From assembly GCF_046000175.1 (NCBI RefSeq), contig NZ_JBEOMB010000032.1:14255-78254 (forward strand): 64,000 nt of DNA, read 5' to 3'. Of this stretch, positions 41,044 to 50,223 are shown one piece after another (the first letter of the stretch is position 1; each line of letters begins with the position of its first letter). This DNA comes from Rhodoplanes sp046000175. Its GTDB lineage: Bacteria > Pseudomonadota > Alphaproteobacteria > Rhizobiales > Xanthobacteraceae. The position numbers and the translations under genes are program-made. A model generated the notes under the pieces. That model was not told the DNA's origin and did not search any database. It worked only from the letters and a program-made list of their open reading frames with translations.

Positions 41044-41799
41044 TCAGCCGGTCTGGCCGGCGCGCAGGGGAACCACGTCGCGGGGGCCGAGATGCTCGGA
41101 CAGCTTGATGCGGTCGTACTCGGCCCAGACGTGGCTGAGCCAGTAGCGCACGTAACCCCGCAACACGAACGAGTAGTTCGCCGTCTCGGCCTTGGCGGTC
41201 TTGTTGGCCACGAAGGTGAGGAACGGCACCGAGGCGAGCTCGACCTGCTCGGCCGCCATCTCGTTGAGCTTCGGGATGGTGATCTCGGAGACGCCCTGCA
41301 GCCGCTTGAAGTAGTTGTCGTAGGTCGACTGGTCCCACTCGAAGAACGACGTGTTGTTGATGAAGTTCTTCACCAGGTGGTACTTGGTCCCCGAGACATG
41401 CTCGGCCGTCTCGGCGATCTCTTCGAGCGAGGAGATCGACGGCCCGAGGATGTGGAACAGCGTCAGGCTGATCTGGCCTTTTCGCGCCGCGTCCGTGAAG
41501 CCGATGTCGCGCAGCGCCCGCAGCGTCGGGCTGAGCAGGCCGGCCCGCACGTCGATCACGGTGACCTGCGCGTCCGACAGCGAGTCGAAGATGCGCATCT
41601 GGTCCGGCACCGTCGTGATGTCGACGATCTCGGTGATGTCGGGATGGAAGCGCTTCAGCGTCCCCTTCGGGGACTCCGTGTCGAAGGCACGGGTCGGCAG
41701 CTTGCGGGCCAAGAGATAGTCGAGCAGCGTGCGGGCGACCGTCGTCTTGCCCACGCCGCCCTTGTCCGCACCCACCAGCACGACGGCCGGGCTCGCCAT
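41044..41799 (-). CDS. ParA/MinD-like P-loop ATPase
   Basis: 251 residues with a deviant Walker A, ADKGGVGKTTVARTLLDYL, and a Walker B strand, VTVIDVRAGLL. The second half is not typical of ParA (for example FFEWDQSTYDNYFKRLQG), so the cargo is unknown. It is downstream of htpX in the same direction; no parB or parS is seen here. Likely a conserved hypothetical ATPase rather than a plasmid partitioner. Confidence 0.7.
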   Translation of the reverse strand: MASPAVVLVGADKGGVGKTTVARTLLDYLLARKLPTRAFDTESPKGTLKRFHPDITEIVDITTVPDQMRIFDSLSDAQVTVIDVRAGLLSPTLRALRDIGFTDAARKGQISLTLFHILGPSISSLEEIAETAEHVSGTKYHLVKNFINNTSFFEWDQSTYDNYFKRLQGVSEITIPKLNEMAAEQVELASVPFLTFVANKTAKAETANYSFVLRGYVRYWLSHVWAEYDRIKLSEHLGPRDVVPLRAGQTG

Positions 41800-41912
41800 G
41801 ACGATCCTTCCGGGATAGAGCGAATCACTGCCCGCAGGTTACGCCAGCCCGGTCGCGCGCGCATGTCGGAAGGTCCGGATCCCGCGCCGTCATCCACGGG
41901 AGGCGGTCGGAC

Positions 41913-43160
41913 TCAGCGTCGCGGCCCCCACGGTCCCGGAATCGGGAACGGATTCTGTCCGTTGCCCGGTCCGGGCAAGGGCGCGGGGAATGGCGGCGGC
42001 GGTGCTGCGGTGCCGCCGGAGGGCGTGCCGCCGGGGGCCGGCGCGGCCGGGCCGTCGGGGGCGTCGGGGGCGTCGCCCCAGGGACCATGCCGGGCCTCGC
42101 CTTGCCGGGCCTCGCCGGGCAGGTCGCCGGCGGCCTCGCCGGCCGCGTCCGGCAAGGCCTCCTCGCCGGGGGCCGGCAGGGCGATCGGGCCGGGATCGTG
42201 GCCGCCGGCGAACTTGACCAGCGCCGCGACGCGGGCGTCGACGGGTGGATGGGTGGCGAACAGGTCGGCAAAGCCCTGGCGCGGGTTGTCGACGCACAGC
42301 TCCATCACGGCCGAGGTGGCGCCTTCCAGCTCGCCGCGGCCCTCGATTTTTCGCAGCGCCGAGATCATCGCGTCGGGGTTCTTGGTCAGCTCGACGGCGC
42401 CGGCGTCGGCCAGATACTCGCGCGAGCGCGACAGCGCGAAGCGGATCAGCGAGGAGAGGAACCAGGCCAGCGCGACCAGCACGATCGCGATCATGATCGC
42501 CGCGGCACCCCCGCCCTTGCCGCGGTTGCCATCCGAGCTCGACCGCGAGCCGCCGCTCCAGCGCATCCGCAGGCCGACCCGGAACACCAGCTCGGCGACG
42601 AAGGAGATCACGCCGGCGATGATCACGGCGATCACCATCAGGCGGACGTCGCCGTTGCGGATGTGGGTCAGCTCGTGGCCCAGCACCGCCTCGATCTCGG
42701 CGTCGTCGAGGGCGTTCAGGAGCCCGGTGGTCACCGAGACGGCGTACTGCTTCTCGTTCAGGCCGGTGGCGAAGGCGTTGAGCGCGTCGCTCTCGACGAT
42801 CTTGAGCTTCGGCATCGGGATGCCGCGCGAGATGCACAGGTTTTCCAGAAGATTGTAGAGGCGCGGCTGGTCCTTCCGGGTGACGTCGTGCCCGCCCGTC
42901 ACGGCGTCGATCATGGCTTGGTGAAAGCGCCACGCGACGGCGATCCAGATCGCGGTGCCGACCGTCGCGAACGGGACGGCGACGACGAAGTCCTGCCACG
43001 CCTTGGTCAGCAGCCAGGACAGCGACGCATCGGTGGTCAGCGCCTCGCCGGCGAGCGCGCCGGCATAGACCAGCACGTAGACGAGCGCGAACAGCCCGAC
43101 CAGCAGCACGATCGAGCGCCGCCGGTTGGATGCGATGTGGGTGTAGAGCCCGTAGGCCAT
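41913..43160 (-). CDS. htpX: M48 metalloprotease, HtpX-like
   Basis: 415 residues with two N-terminal membrane helices (about 17-40 and 62-82) and two more near 168-190 and 225-247. The zinc motif is LGHELTHIRNGDV, and SREYLADAGAVEL supplies the third ligand. HtpX-type proteases clear misfolded membrane proteins. The last 110 residues are Gly/Pro/Ala-rich with GEARQGEARHG repeats and no homology. ATG 43160 begins MAYGLYTHIASNRRRS, the normal start. It follows lemA, a frequent partner. Confidence 0.87.
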   Translation of the reverse strand: MAYGLYTHIASNRRRSIVLLVGLFALVYVLVYAGALAGEALTTDASLSWLLTKAWQDFVVAVPFATVGTAIWIAVAWRFHQAMIDAVTGGHDVTRKDQPRLYNLLENLCISRGIPMPKLKIVESDALNAFATGLNEKQYAVSVTTGLLNALDDAEIEAVLGHELTHIRNGDVRLMVIAVIIAGVISFVAELVFRVGLRMRWSGGSRSSSDGNRGKGGGAAAIMIAIVLVALAWFLSSLIRFALSRSREYLADAGAVELTKNPDAMISALRKIEGRGELEGATSAVMELCVDNPRQGFADLFATHPPVDARVAALVKFAGGHDPGPIALPAPGEEALPDAAGEAAGDLPGEARQGEARHGPWGDAPDAPDGPAAPAPGGTPSGGTAAPPPPFPAPLPGPGNGQNPFPIPGPWGPRR

Positions 43161-43191
43161 GGCGCTCGACCTGCTCGTGTACGCCGCTTCG

Positions 43192-43375
43192 TCCGCCCTC
43201 ACCCTGAGGAGGCCGTCCGATCTCGGGCTTGCCCGAGATCGGTTCTAAACAGGCCGAGTCGGCGGGCCGACTTGAACGGCGGCCGTCTCGAAGGGCGAGG
43301 GCGGCCGCTACGGCGTTGACTTCGGCCACATGGTTCGAGACGCGATCCTTCGGATCGCTCCTCACCATGAGGAGC
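43192..43375. repeat. Intergenic repeat, family B (copy 2, with insert)
   Basis: The same ends as the copy at 37333 (TCCGCCCTCACCCTGAGGAG ... CTCACCATGAGGAGC). In the middle an extra palindrome, GATCTCGGGCTTGCCCGAGATC, has been added. It sits between lemA and htpX. Confidence 0.82.
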
Positions 43376-43414
43376 GTGGGCGCGGGCTCACACCCGCGCC
43401 CCGGACTGACAGGC

Positions 43415-43984
43415 TCAGAACTTCACCTGGGGGGCCTGCTCCAGCGTCTTGCGCTCCTCGCCGACGTCGAAGAACGTCTTCGGGTGGAAGCCGAGCGAGG
43501 CGGCGAACAGCGCCGCCGGGAACTGCTGGATGCCGGTGTTGTACTCGCTCACCGCGTTGTTGAAGAAGCGCCGCGCCGCCGCGAGCTTGTTCTCGATGTC
43601 GGAGAGCTCGGTCTGGAGCTGCTGGAAGTTCTGGTTGGCCTTGAGGTCCGGATAGGCCTCGGAGAGCGCGAAGAGCTGGCGCAGCGCGCCGGAGAGCTGG
43701 TTCTCGGCGGCGACCTGCTGGTCGGATCCCTGGCCCTGCACCGAGATGGCGCGGTTGCGGGCCGCGACCACGGCCTCGAGGGTGCCGCGCTCGTGGCTGG
43801 CATAGCCTTTCACGGTCTCGACCAGGTTGGGGATCAGGTCGTGGCGCTGCTTGAGCTGCACGTCGATGTCGGCGAAAGACTGGTCGACGCGCTGACGCAT
43901 CGCGACCAGGCCGTTGTAGATCGTGATCACCCAGAGGATCAGGACGACGATCACTCCGAGGACGATCCAGGCGGTGGTGGACAT
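43415..43984 (-). CDS. lemA: LemA family membrane protein
   Basis: 189 residues: one N-terminal helix (residues 5-25), then a long four-helix domain. QRVDQSFADIDVQLKQRHDL, IPNLVETVKGYASHE, AYPDLKANQNFQQLQ and YNTGIQQFPAALFA are LemA hallmarks. The function is unclear; it is often encoded with HtpX-type proteases, as here. Confidence 0.93.
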   Translation of the reverse strand: MSTTAWIVLGVIVVLILWVITIYNGLVAMRQRVDQSFADIDVQLKQRHDLIPNLVETVKGYASHERGTLEAVVAARNRAISVQGQGSDQQVAAENQLSGALRQLFALSEAYPDLKANQNFQQLQTELSDIENKLAAARRFFNNAVSEYNTGIQQFPAALFAASLGFHPKTFFDVGEERKTLEQAPQVKF

Positions 43985-44145
43985 GGAAGGGCTCCGGAAG
44001 GGGTGCGAGCCGGGTTTCAGGAAACGACCGAGTATAGCCGCAGGCGGGCCGGGACGCGCGCCGTCGCGCGCTCCCCGGCGCGCCACCCCTTGGTCGCACG
44101 GTACGCCCGTCCGGTTCGACTGCAACCCGGACAACGCCGGCCCGA

Positions 44146-44173
44146 AACGAAAAGAGAGCCCCGAAGGGCTCTC
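44146..44173 (-). terminator. Rho-independent terminator
   Basis: On the minus strand GAGAGCCC-TTCG-GGGCTCTC is followed by TTTTCGTTTC. It lies 40-70 bases past the stop of the Gly/Arg-rich secreted protein, whose transcript it should end. It is the clearest intrinsic terminator in the window. Confidence 0.85.
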
Positions 44174-44215
44174 TCGCGCGCGATCGACGACTGGTCGGCC
44201 TCGGACGAAACCAGC

Positions 44216-44788
44216 TCACCAGCCCCAGGGATAGGCCGCCCGCCAGTACGGTACGACCGGATAGCCGCACACGTTCACGCGGCGCCAGCCCCACGGGGTG
44301 TAACGCCAGCGCCAGCACGAGCCGTAGCCGGCCCCGTAGAAGCCGGCGCCGACCACCACGGGCGCGACCCACGGACGCCGCCAGCCCCAATAGGGCCGCG
44401 GACCCCAGTAGGGACGCCGCCAGCCGTAGCCGGCATAGACGGGACGGAAGGCGGGACGGTAGATGCCGACCGGACGGTAGAAGCCGCCCCGATAGATGCG
44501 TGGTCCGGCATAGAAGCGCGGGCCGCCGCCGTAGAACCGGGGGCCGCCATAGAAGCGCGGCCCGCCGACGAGCCGCGGGCCACCATAGAACCGCGCGCCG
44601 CCGCCATAGAAGCGAGGGCCACCGCCTATGCCGCGGATTCCGCCACCGTGGAATCCGCCGCCCCGGAAGCCGCCGCCGTGAAAGCCGCGCTGGGCGTCGG
44701 CCGTGCCGACGCCCACGAACAGGAACATCGTCGCGACGGCCAGCACGGCCATCACTCCGCCTCGCAACCCCGTTGTCCAGAAACGCAT
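44216..44788 (-). CDS. Secreted Gly/Arg/Tyr/Trp-rich repeat protein
   Basis: 190 residues with a signal peptide ending near ADAQ (residue 32). The mature part has RGGGFHGGG and then repeated GGPRFYGG units (about residues 52-88), followed by Trp/Pro/Tyr-rich PYWGPRPYWGWRRPW. The C-terminal domain holds two Cys (SCWRW, NVCGYP). Hyphomicrobiales encode many such 'GGxxFxGG/WRRP' exported proteins of unknown role, perhaps surface or envelope structural. The ATG at 44788 precedes a good signal peptide. Confidence 0.65.
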   Translation of the reverse strand: MRFWTTGLRGGVMAVLAVATMFLFVGVGTADAQRGFHGGGFRGGGFHGGGIRGIGGGPRFYGGGARFYGGPRLVGGPRFYGGPRFYGGGPRFYAGPRIYRGGFYRPVGIYRPAFRPVYAGYGWRRPYWGPRPYWGWRRPWVAPVVVGAGFYGAGYGSCWRWRYTPWGWRRVNVCGYPVVPYWRAAYPWGW

Positions 44789-45106
44789 GGTCCTTGGCTC
44801 TCCGAAGGGTTCTCGTACCTCGCCCGCTTGGTCCCGCGACACTGTCGCAGGATGACGTGAACCGCCACTGAACAGTGCGGTTCTCACGTGCCGCTCATCG
44901 GATCGTGAAAGGACGGCGGATGTTTGGAGACGAGGCGAGGCGACGTGCGACGAGGCGACGAGAAGTTGTCGAAGTGGTCATTCCGGGGCGGCGCGGCAGC
45001 GCCGAACCCGGAATCCAACCCGGACCGCAGAGCCTGTCGCTGGATTCCGGGTTCGCAGCTTCGCTGCGCCCCGGAATGACCGAGAACCAATCGAGCAAAC
45101 GCGGGC
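44789..45106. other. Intergenic region containing a family A repeat
   Basis: 318 bases between the smc stop and the secreted-protein start. About a third is the family A repeat (44978-45080). The rest has GACGAGGCGACG-type direct repeats (44928-44965). No gene seen. Confidence 0.5.
44978..45080. repeat. Intergenic palindromic repeat, family A (copy 2)
   Basis: TCATTCCGGGGCGGCGCGG ... GAACCCGGAATCCA, a centre, then TGGATTCCGGGTTCGCAG ... CGCCCCGGAATGA. The arms pair over most of their length. Confidence 0.88.
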
Positions 45107-48100
45107 TCAGGCCACCGCCTGGTCGATGATCCGGTTCGCCGCCTCGAGGTCGACCGAGACGAGCTGGGAGACGCCGCGCTCCGCCATCGTCACGCCGAAC
45201 AGGCGGTTCATCCGCGCCATCGTGATCGGGTTGTGGGTGATCACGACGAAGCGGGTGTCGGTCGACTTGGTCATCTCGTCGAGCAGGTCGCAGAAGCGAT
45301 CGACGTTGTGATCGTCGAGCGGCGCGTCGACCTCGTCCAGCACGCAGATCGGCGCCGGATTGGTGAGGAAGACGGCGAAGATCAGTGCCATCGCGGTGAG
45401 CGCCTGCTCGCCGCCCGAGAGCAGCGACAGCGTCGCCGGCTTCTTGCCGGGCGGCTTCGCCAGGATGTCGAGGCCGGCCTCCAGCGGGTCCTCGCTCTCG
45501 GTGAGCTGCAGCTCCGCCGTGCCGCCGCCGAACAGGCTGGTGAACAGCCGCTTGAAGTGCTCGTTGACGACCTGGAACGAGGCGACCAGGCGGTCGCGCG
45601 CCTCCTTGTTGAGGCTCTGGATGCCCTGGCGCAGCCGCTTGATGGCGGCGACCAGATCCTCGCGCTCGGTGGTCAGCGTCGTGTGCTGCTGCTCGATCTC
45701 GTTGAGCTCCTCGTCGGCGCGCAGGTTCACGGCGCCGAGGCGCTCGCGCTCGCGGCGAAGCCGGTCGAGCTTCTCCTCGACCTGCACGAGGTCGGGCAGG
45801 GCGGCCTCGGGCGCCAGCTCGGCGATGGCGAGGAGGGCGGTCGGCTCGACCTCGAGGACGTCGTGAATCTCGCGGGCGACGTCGGCGAGCCGCCGCTTGG
45901 CCGCCTCGAAGCGCTCCTCGGCCCGCACCGCCTGCTCGCGCGCCATCGCCATGGCGTCGCGCGCCACGTTGGCGGCCTTGTCGGCGTTGCGCTGGGCGCT
46001 CTCGGCGGCGGCGAGCGCGTCGGCGGCCTCGCGGCGGGCCGCCTCGGCGGCCTCGACCTCGCCGATCAGCGCGCGGCGCTTGAGGGCGAACTGGGCCGGC
46101 GCGTCGGACAGCTCCTCGCGCTCCGCCTCGGTCTCGGCGAGGCGCGCCTCGAGCGTCTCGATCTGGCCGCCGGCGTTCTGCTTGCGGTTCCGCCACGCCT
46201 CGATGTCGCCCGTGACGGTGGTGAGCCGGCGCGTCGTCAGGTCGATCTCGCGGGCGAGCGCCTGGGCGGCGGCGCGCGCCTCGGCCTGGGCGGCGCGCTC
46301 CATGCCGGCGCGGGTCCGCACCTCGGCCAGCTCCGCCTCCAGCCGGTCGGTCGGCTCCAGCGATTCGAGCGCCGCGGCGGCCTCCTCGGCGGCGGCCCGG
46401 GCCTCGTCGCGGGTGCCGGCGAGGCGCGTCTGCGCCTCGACCAGCCCGGCCCGGCGGGCGGTGAGGCGGCCCAGCTCGCGCTCGGCGGCGGCATGGCGGT
46501 CGCGCGCGCTGTCTGCGGCGCGCTGCAGGTCGCGGCGGGCGGAGCGGCTCGCGGCCTCCTGCTCGGCGGCGGCGCGGACCTCGGCCTGGGCGTCCTCGAC
46601 GGCGGCTCGGCGGGTCTCCAGCTCGGCCCGCGCGACGGCGAGCTCGCCCTCGATGTCGGCGAGGCGGTTGCGCTCGGCCAAGCGGCGCGCCGCACCCGTG
46701 GGCGCGTGAGCCGCGACCGCAAACCCGTCCCAGCGCCAGAAGTCGCCGTCGAGCGAGACGAGGCGCTGGCCGGGCTTGAGGAGGGCGGCGAGCCGCGGCC
46801 CGTCGGCGCGCGCCACGACGCCGATCTGGGCGAGGCGGCGCTTCAGCTCGTCGGGCACCCGGCTGACATGGGCGGCGAGCGAATCGACGCCGTCCGGCAG
46901 GACCGGATCGGCGCCGTCGCCTTCGGCCAGCGTCCAGCGGATCGGCGCGGTCGGCTCGACCGGCGCGTCGAGGTCGTCGCCGAGGGCGGCGCCGAGTGCC
47001 GTCTCGTAGCCCTTGTCGACGGTCAGCGCGTCGATGACGGGTGGCCACAGCTGCTTGGCGTCGACATGCAGGACTTTGGCGAGGGTCTTCGCCTCGGTCT
47101 CCAGCCGGTTGGCGCGGCGCTCGGCCTCGGCGAGCGGCTGGCGGGCGACGTCGAGGGCCTGGCGGGCGGCGGAATGCGCCGCTTCGGCCCGCACCGACGC
47201 GGCGTCGGCTTCCGCCGCCGCCTCGTTGGCGGCCTCCACGGCCTCGGCCAGGGCGTCGAGATCGACGGCGCTGGTCGCCTCGGCCATCATCCGGTCGAGG
47301 TCGGCCGTGACGCTCGCGAGCTCGCTCTCGGCGCGGCTCGCGCGCTCGCTGTTGGCCCGCATCGCGCTTTCGAGCTGGCGGCGGCGGGCGCCGACATCGG
47401 CGAGCGCGGCGGTCAGCTCGGCGAGGCGCTTCTCGGTCGCCGCGACCGTTGCGTCGGCGTCGCCGACGCGCTCGTCGATCTCGGCGCGGCGCTCGGCGGC
47501 GGCCTCCAGATCGGCGGTCAGCGTCTCGCGCTCGGCCTCCAGCCGCGCGATGGTGCCGTCGGCGTCGGCCAGCATCTGGGCCTCGCGATCGCGGTCGCGG
47601 GCGATCTGCTCGGCGCGCCGGATCAGCTCGGCCATGCGCTCGTTGGCGCGCGCCTCCTCGCGGGCGAGGGCGTCGCGGGCCGAGACGAGGCGCTGCAGCG
47701 CCGCGGCGGCCTCCGCCTCGGCGTTGCGCAGGCCGGGCAGCGCGGCGGCGGCGAGCGCCTGGGCCGTGGCGCTCTCGCCCTGCGCGGCCGTGAACTCGAC
47801 GACGGCGCGGCTGCTCTCGTCCTTGGCGGCCTCGGCGGCGGCGACCTCGGCGTTGGCCTGGCTCCAGCGGACATGGAACAGCGTCGCCTCGGCCTTGCGC
47901 ACATGGCCCGACAGGGCGCGGTAGCGCACCGCCTGACGGGCCTGGCGCTTGAGCGACTCCATCTGCTGGGCGAGCTGGCCGATCACGTCCTCGAGCCGGG
48001 TGAGGTTCTGCTCGGCGGCGCGCAGGCGCAGCTCGGCCTCGTGGCGCCGGGCGTGCAGGCCGGAGATGCCGGCGGCCTCCTCCAGCACGCGGCGGCGCTG

Positions 48101-48574
48101 CTCGGGCTTGGCCTGGATGATCTCGCCGATGCGGCCCTGGTGGACGAGCGCCGGCGAGCGCGAGCCCGACGAGGCGTCGGCGAACAGAATCTGCACGTCG
48201 CGGGCCCGCACCTCGCGGCCGTTGACGCGATAGAGCGAGCCCTGCTCGCGCTCGATGCGGCGCGACACCTCGAGCGTGTCGTCGCCGTTGAACTGCGCCG
48301 GCGCCGTGCGAGTGCCGTTGTCGATCAGGATCGACACCTCGGCGGTGTTGCGGGCCGGGCGCTTGTGATTTCCGGAGAAGATCACGTCGTTCATGTCGGC
48401 GGCGCGCATCGCCTTGTGCGACGCCTCGCCCATCACCCAGCGCAGCGCCTCGACGAGGTTCGACTTGCCGCAGCCGTTCGGGCCGACGACCCCGGTGAGG
48501 CCCGGCTCGATGACGAAGTCTGTCGGCTCCACGAAGGACTTGAAGCCGATCAGGCGCAGCCGCTTGAACATCAT
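45107..48574 (-). CDS. smc: Chromosome segregation protein SMC
   Basis: 1155 residues with the complete SMC plan: Walker A GVVGPNGCGKSNLVEALRW at the N-terminus, two long coiled coils rich in Ala/Glu/Arg, a central hinge (about residues 510-640), and a C-terminal head with signature LSLLSGGEQALTAMALIFA and Walker B ICVLDEVDAPLDDHNV. It condenses and arranges the chromosome with ScpAB. Two adjacent ATG codons open it (48574 and 48571). The antisense strand is open over most of its length because of codon bias, not coding. Confidence 0.96.
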   Translation of the reverse strand: MMFKRLRLIGFKSFVEPTDFVIEPGLTGVVGPNGCGKSNLVEALRWVMGEASHKAMRAADMNDVIFSGNHKRPARNTAEVSILIDNGTRTAPAQFNGDDTLEVSRRIEREQGSLYRVNGREVRARDVQILFADASSGSRSPALVHQGRIGEIIQAKPEQRRRVLEEAAGISGLHARRHEAELRLRAAEQNLTRLEDVIGQLAQQMESLKRQARQAVRYRALSGHVRKAEATLFHVRWSQANAEVAAAEAAKDESSRAVVEFTAAQGESATAQALAAAALPGLRNAEAEAAAALQRLVSARDALAREEARANERMAELIRRAEQIARDRDREAQMLADADGTIARLEAERETLTADLEAAAERRAEIDERVGDADATVAATEKRLAELTAALADVGARRRQLESAMRANSERASRAESELASVTADLDRMMAEATSAVDLDALAEAVEAANEAAAEADAASVRAEAAHSAARQALDVARQPLAEAERRANRLETEAKTLAKVLHVDAKQLWPPVIDALTVDKGYETALGAALGDDLDAPVEPTAPIRWTLAEGDGADPVLPDGVDSLAAHVSRVPDELKRRLAQIGVVARADGPRLAALLKPGQRLVSLDGDFWRWDGFAVAAHAPTGAARRLAERNRLADIEGELAVARAELETRRAAVEDAQAEVRAAAEQEAASRSARRDLQRAADSARDRHAAAERELGRLTARRAGLVEAQTRLAGTRDEARAAAEEAAAALESLEPTDRLEAELAEVRTRAGMERAAQAEARAAAQALAREIDLTTRRLTTVTGDIEAWRNRKQNAGGQIETLEARLAETEAEREELSDAPAQFALKRRALIGEVEAAEAARREAADALAAAESAQRNADKAANVARDAMAMAREQAVRAEERFEAAKRRLADVAREIHDVLEVEPTALLAIAELAPEAALPDLVQVEEKLDRLRRERERLGAVNLRADEELNEIEQQHTTLTTEREDLVAAIKRLRQGIQSLNKEARDRLVASFQVVNEHFKRLFTSLFGGGTAELQLTESEDPLEAGLDILAKPPGKKPATLSLLSGGEQALTAMALIFAVFLTNPAPICVLDEVDAPLDDHNVDRFCDLLDEMTKSTDTRFVVITHNPITMARMNRLFGVTMAERGVSQLVSVDLEAANRIIDQAVA

Positions 48575-48826
48575 GTCAGGAGTGCTCCCCCCGCAGGACG
48601 CATCGTGCAGGACGCATGGCTTCGGCGGTGCTGGACGGCATCGCCGCCGCGCGCGTGAAAAGAGGGCCCGGGCCCTGTGGGGTCGAGGTCTGCCGCATCG
48701 GGCCGGAGAATGAATCGATCGCGGCCGCGAACGCAACAGGGGCGGGCGGCTTGTCCACCGCCGCGGGCGGCCCAAACGGCGCGCCGTCGCCTCGCCCCGC
48801 ACCGGCGGGGCGAGGCGAAGTCGTTG

Positions 48827-49468
48827 TCAGGCCTTCAGATACTTGTCGATGACCTTGGCGAATTCCTCCAGCGGCAGGGCACCGACGACGCGCTCGCCGT
48901 TGACGAAGAAGGTCGGCGTCGACTGCACGTTGAAGGCCTGCGAGCCGCGCTTGCGGACCTCCTCCAGCTTGTCGAGCAGGGCCTGGTTCTGCAGGCAGGC
49001 ATCGAACGACTGCTGGGTGTAGCCGAACTGCTTGGAGATCTCGCGCAGCGGCGGGATCGGGTTCTGCACGACCCACTTGTTGAACTGCGAGAACAGCGAG
49101 TCGACGATCGGGTAGTACTTGTCGTCGCCGCTGCAGCGCGCCAGCATGAAGGCGCCGGCGGCGAGGGGGTCGAGCGGGAACTCGCGCAGGACGTACCGCA
49201 CCTTGCCGGTGTCGATGTAGCGCTCCTTGATCTTGGGCAGCACGTCGCGGGCGAAATGGGCGCAGTGCGAGCACGTCATCGAGGCGTACTCGACGATCGT
49301 GACGGGGGCGTCCTCCTTGCCGATCCAGACGTCACCGAGGGGGCTCGGCTTCATCAGCTCGGCGACGTCGACCGTGTCGGCCGCGCGGGCCGCGACGGGA
49401 ACGCCGAGGGCCGCGGCGGCGACGAGGCAGGTGGCGCTGGTGACGACTTGGCGGCGGGTGACGGGCAC
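48827..49468 (-). CDS. DsbA-family thioredoxin-fold protein (CSHC)
   Basis: 213 residues starting at GTG 49468 with VPVTRRQVVTSATCL, an exported leader containing a twin Arg. The mature protein has the DsbA/Com1 form: VTIVEYASMTCSHCAHFARD with the CSHC redox pair, and STPTFFVNGERVVGALP with the cis-Pro. It likely oxidises or isomerises periplasmic disulfides. GAGGAAG precedes the GTG; the longer upstream frame lacks signal character. It is one gene upstream of smc. Confidence 0.85.
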   Translation of the reverse strand: MPVTRRQVVTSATCLVAAAALGVPVAARAADTVDVAELMKPSPLGDVWIGKEDAPVTIVEYASMTCSHCAHFARDVLPKIKERYIDTGKVRYVLREFPLDPLAAGAFMLARCSGDDKYYPIVDSLFSQFNKWVVQNPIPPLREISKQFGYTQQSFDACLQNQALLDKLEEVRKRGSQAFNVQSTPTFFVNGERVVGALPLEEFAKVIDKYLKA

Positions 49469-49637
49469 GGTCTTCCTCTTCGGCTTCGACGGAAATGGCA
49501 CGGCTCGTCCGGAACCGCGGGGGTGAGCTATCGAGTCTGCACCGAAAGCGCAATGTTGGTGCGGATTTGTGGCGAGACCGCCCATTCACGTCCGGTTGAT
49601 CCGGGCCGCCGGCGGCGGGGCCGTGGGCGAGCGGACG

Positions 49638-50132
49638 TCAGCCCCGCTTCACGGCAGCGCCGAGGCGGGCGAGCGCATCGCGAAGACCCTGGTCGGCGAC
49701 CGGGGGCAGGGCCGCGGCCGCGGCGGCGACGGCCTGCGGGTCCGGTCCCCGACGCGGCGTCTTGGTCTTGCGGCGTTGCAGCGGCGCCTGCCGCAGCGCG
49801 AGCCGCCCGACCGCCGGCCAGCCGAAGAACTGGTTGACGCGGCCGACGATGACGCCGGCCATGTGCTGCACCTCGATGGCGGCCGGCCCTTCGACCCGCA
49901 GCACCAGGGTGGCGGGCTCCTGCACCGCGTCGCCGGGCGCGCCGTCGCGCCGGCGCGGCCACTCGATCTTCATCGGCTCGGCGATGCTCGCGACCTCGGC
50001 CCCGACGATGTCGTCCCAGTGGGTGACGATCTCGGTGGCGGCGAAGCCGCGCCGCTGGAAGGCCGGCGTCAGGGCCGGGCCGACGAGGTCGGCGAGCGGT
50101 CGGGCCCGCGACCGGGCCGGCTTGAAGGACAT
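49638..50132 (-). CDS. dciA: DciA-like protein (DUF721)
   Basis: 164 residues with RGFAATEIVTHWDDIVGAEV and the later VEGPAAIEVQHMAGVIVGRVN, the KH-like core of DUF721. DciA proteins load replicative helicase in most bacteria lacking DnaC. The N-terminus (ARSRARPLADLV) and a basic C-terminal stretch are typical. It is divergent from mutY. Confidence 0.83.
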   Translation of the reverse strand: MSFKPARSRARPLADLVGPALTPAFQRRGFAATEIVTHWDDIVGAEVASIAEPMKIEWPRRRDGAPGDAVQEPATLVLRVEGPAAIEVQHMAGVIVGRVNQFFGWPAVGRLALRQAPLQRRKTKTPRRGPDPQAVAAAAAALPPVADQGLRDALARLGAAVKRG

Positions 50133-50223
50133 TGGCGTAGGCTCTCGGGCGCGGGACGGCTTGTTCGGGGCGTCCGGCTCTGCCACAGACGGGAGACGCC
50201 CCGCCGGGGACCAGAGACGTCGC

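Noticed and set aside
45233..48658. 1141-codon open frame antisense to smc
   Set aside because: Gly/Arg/Leu-rich shadow of a coiled-coil gene; no domain seen.
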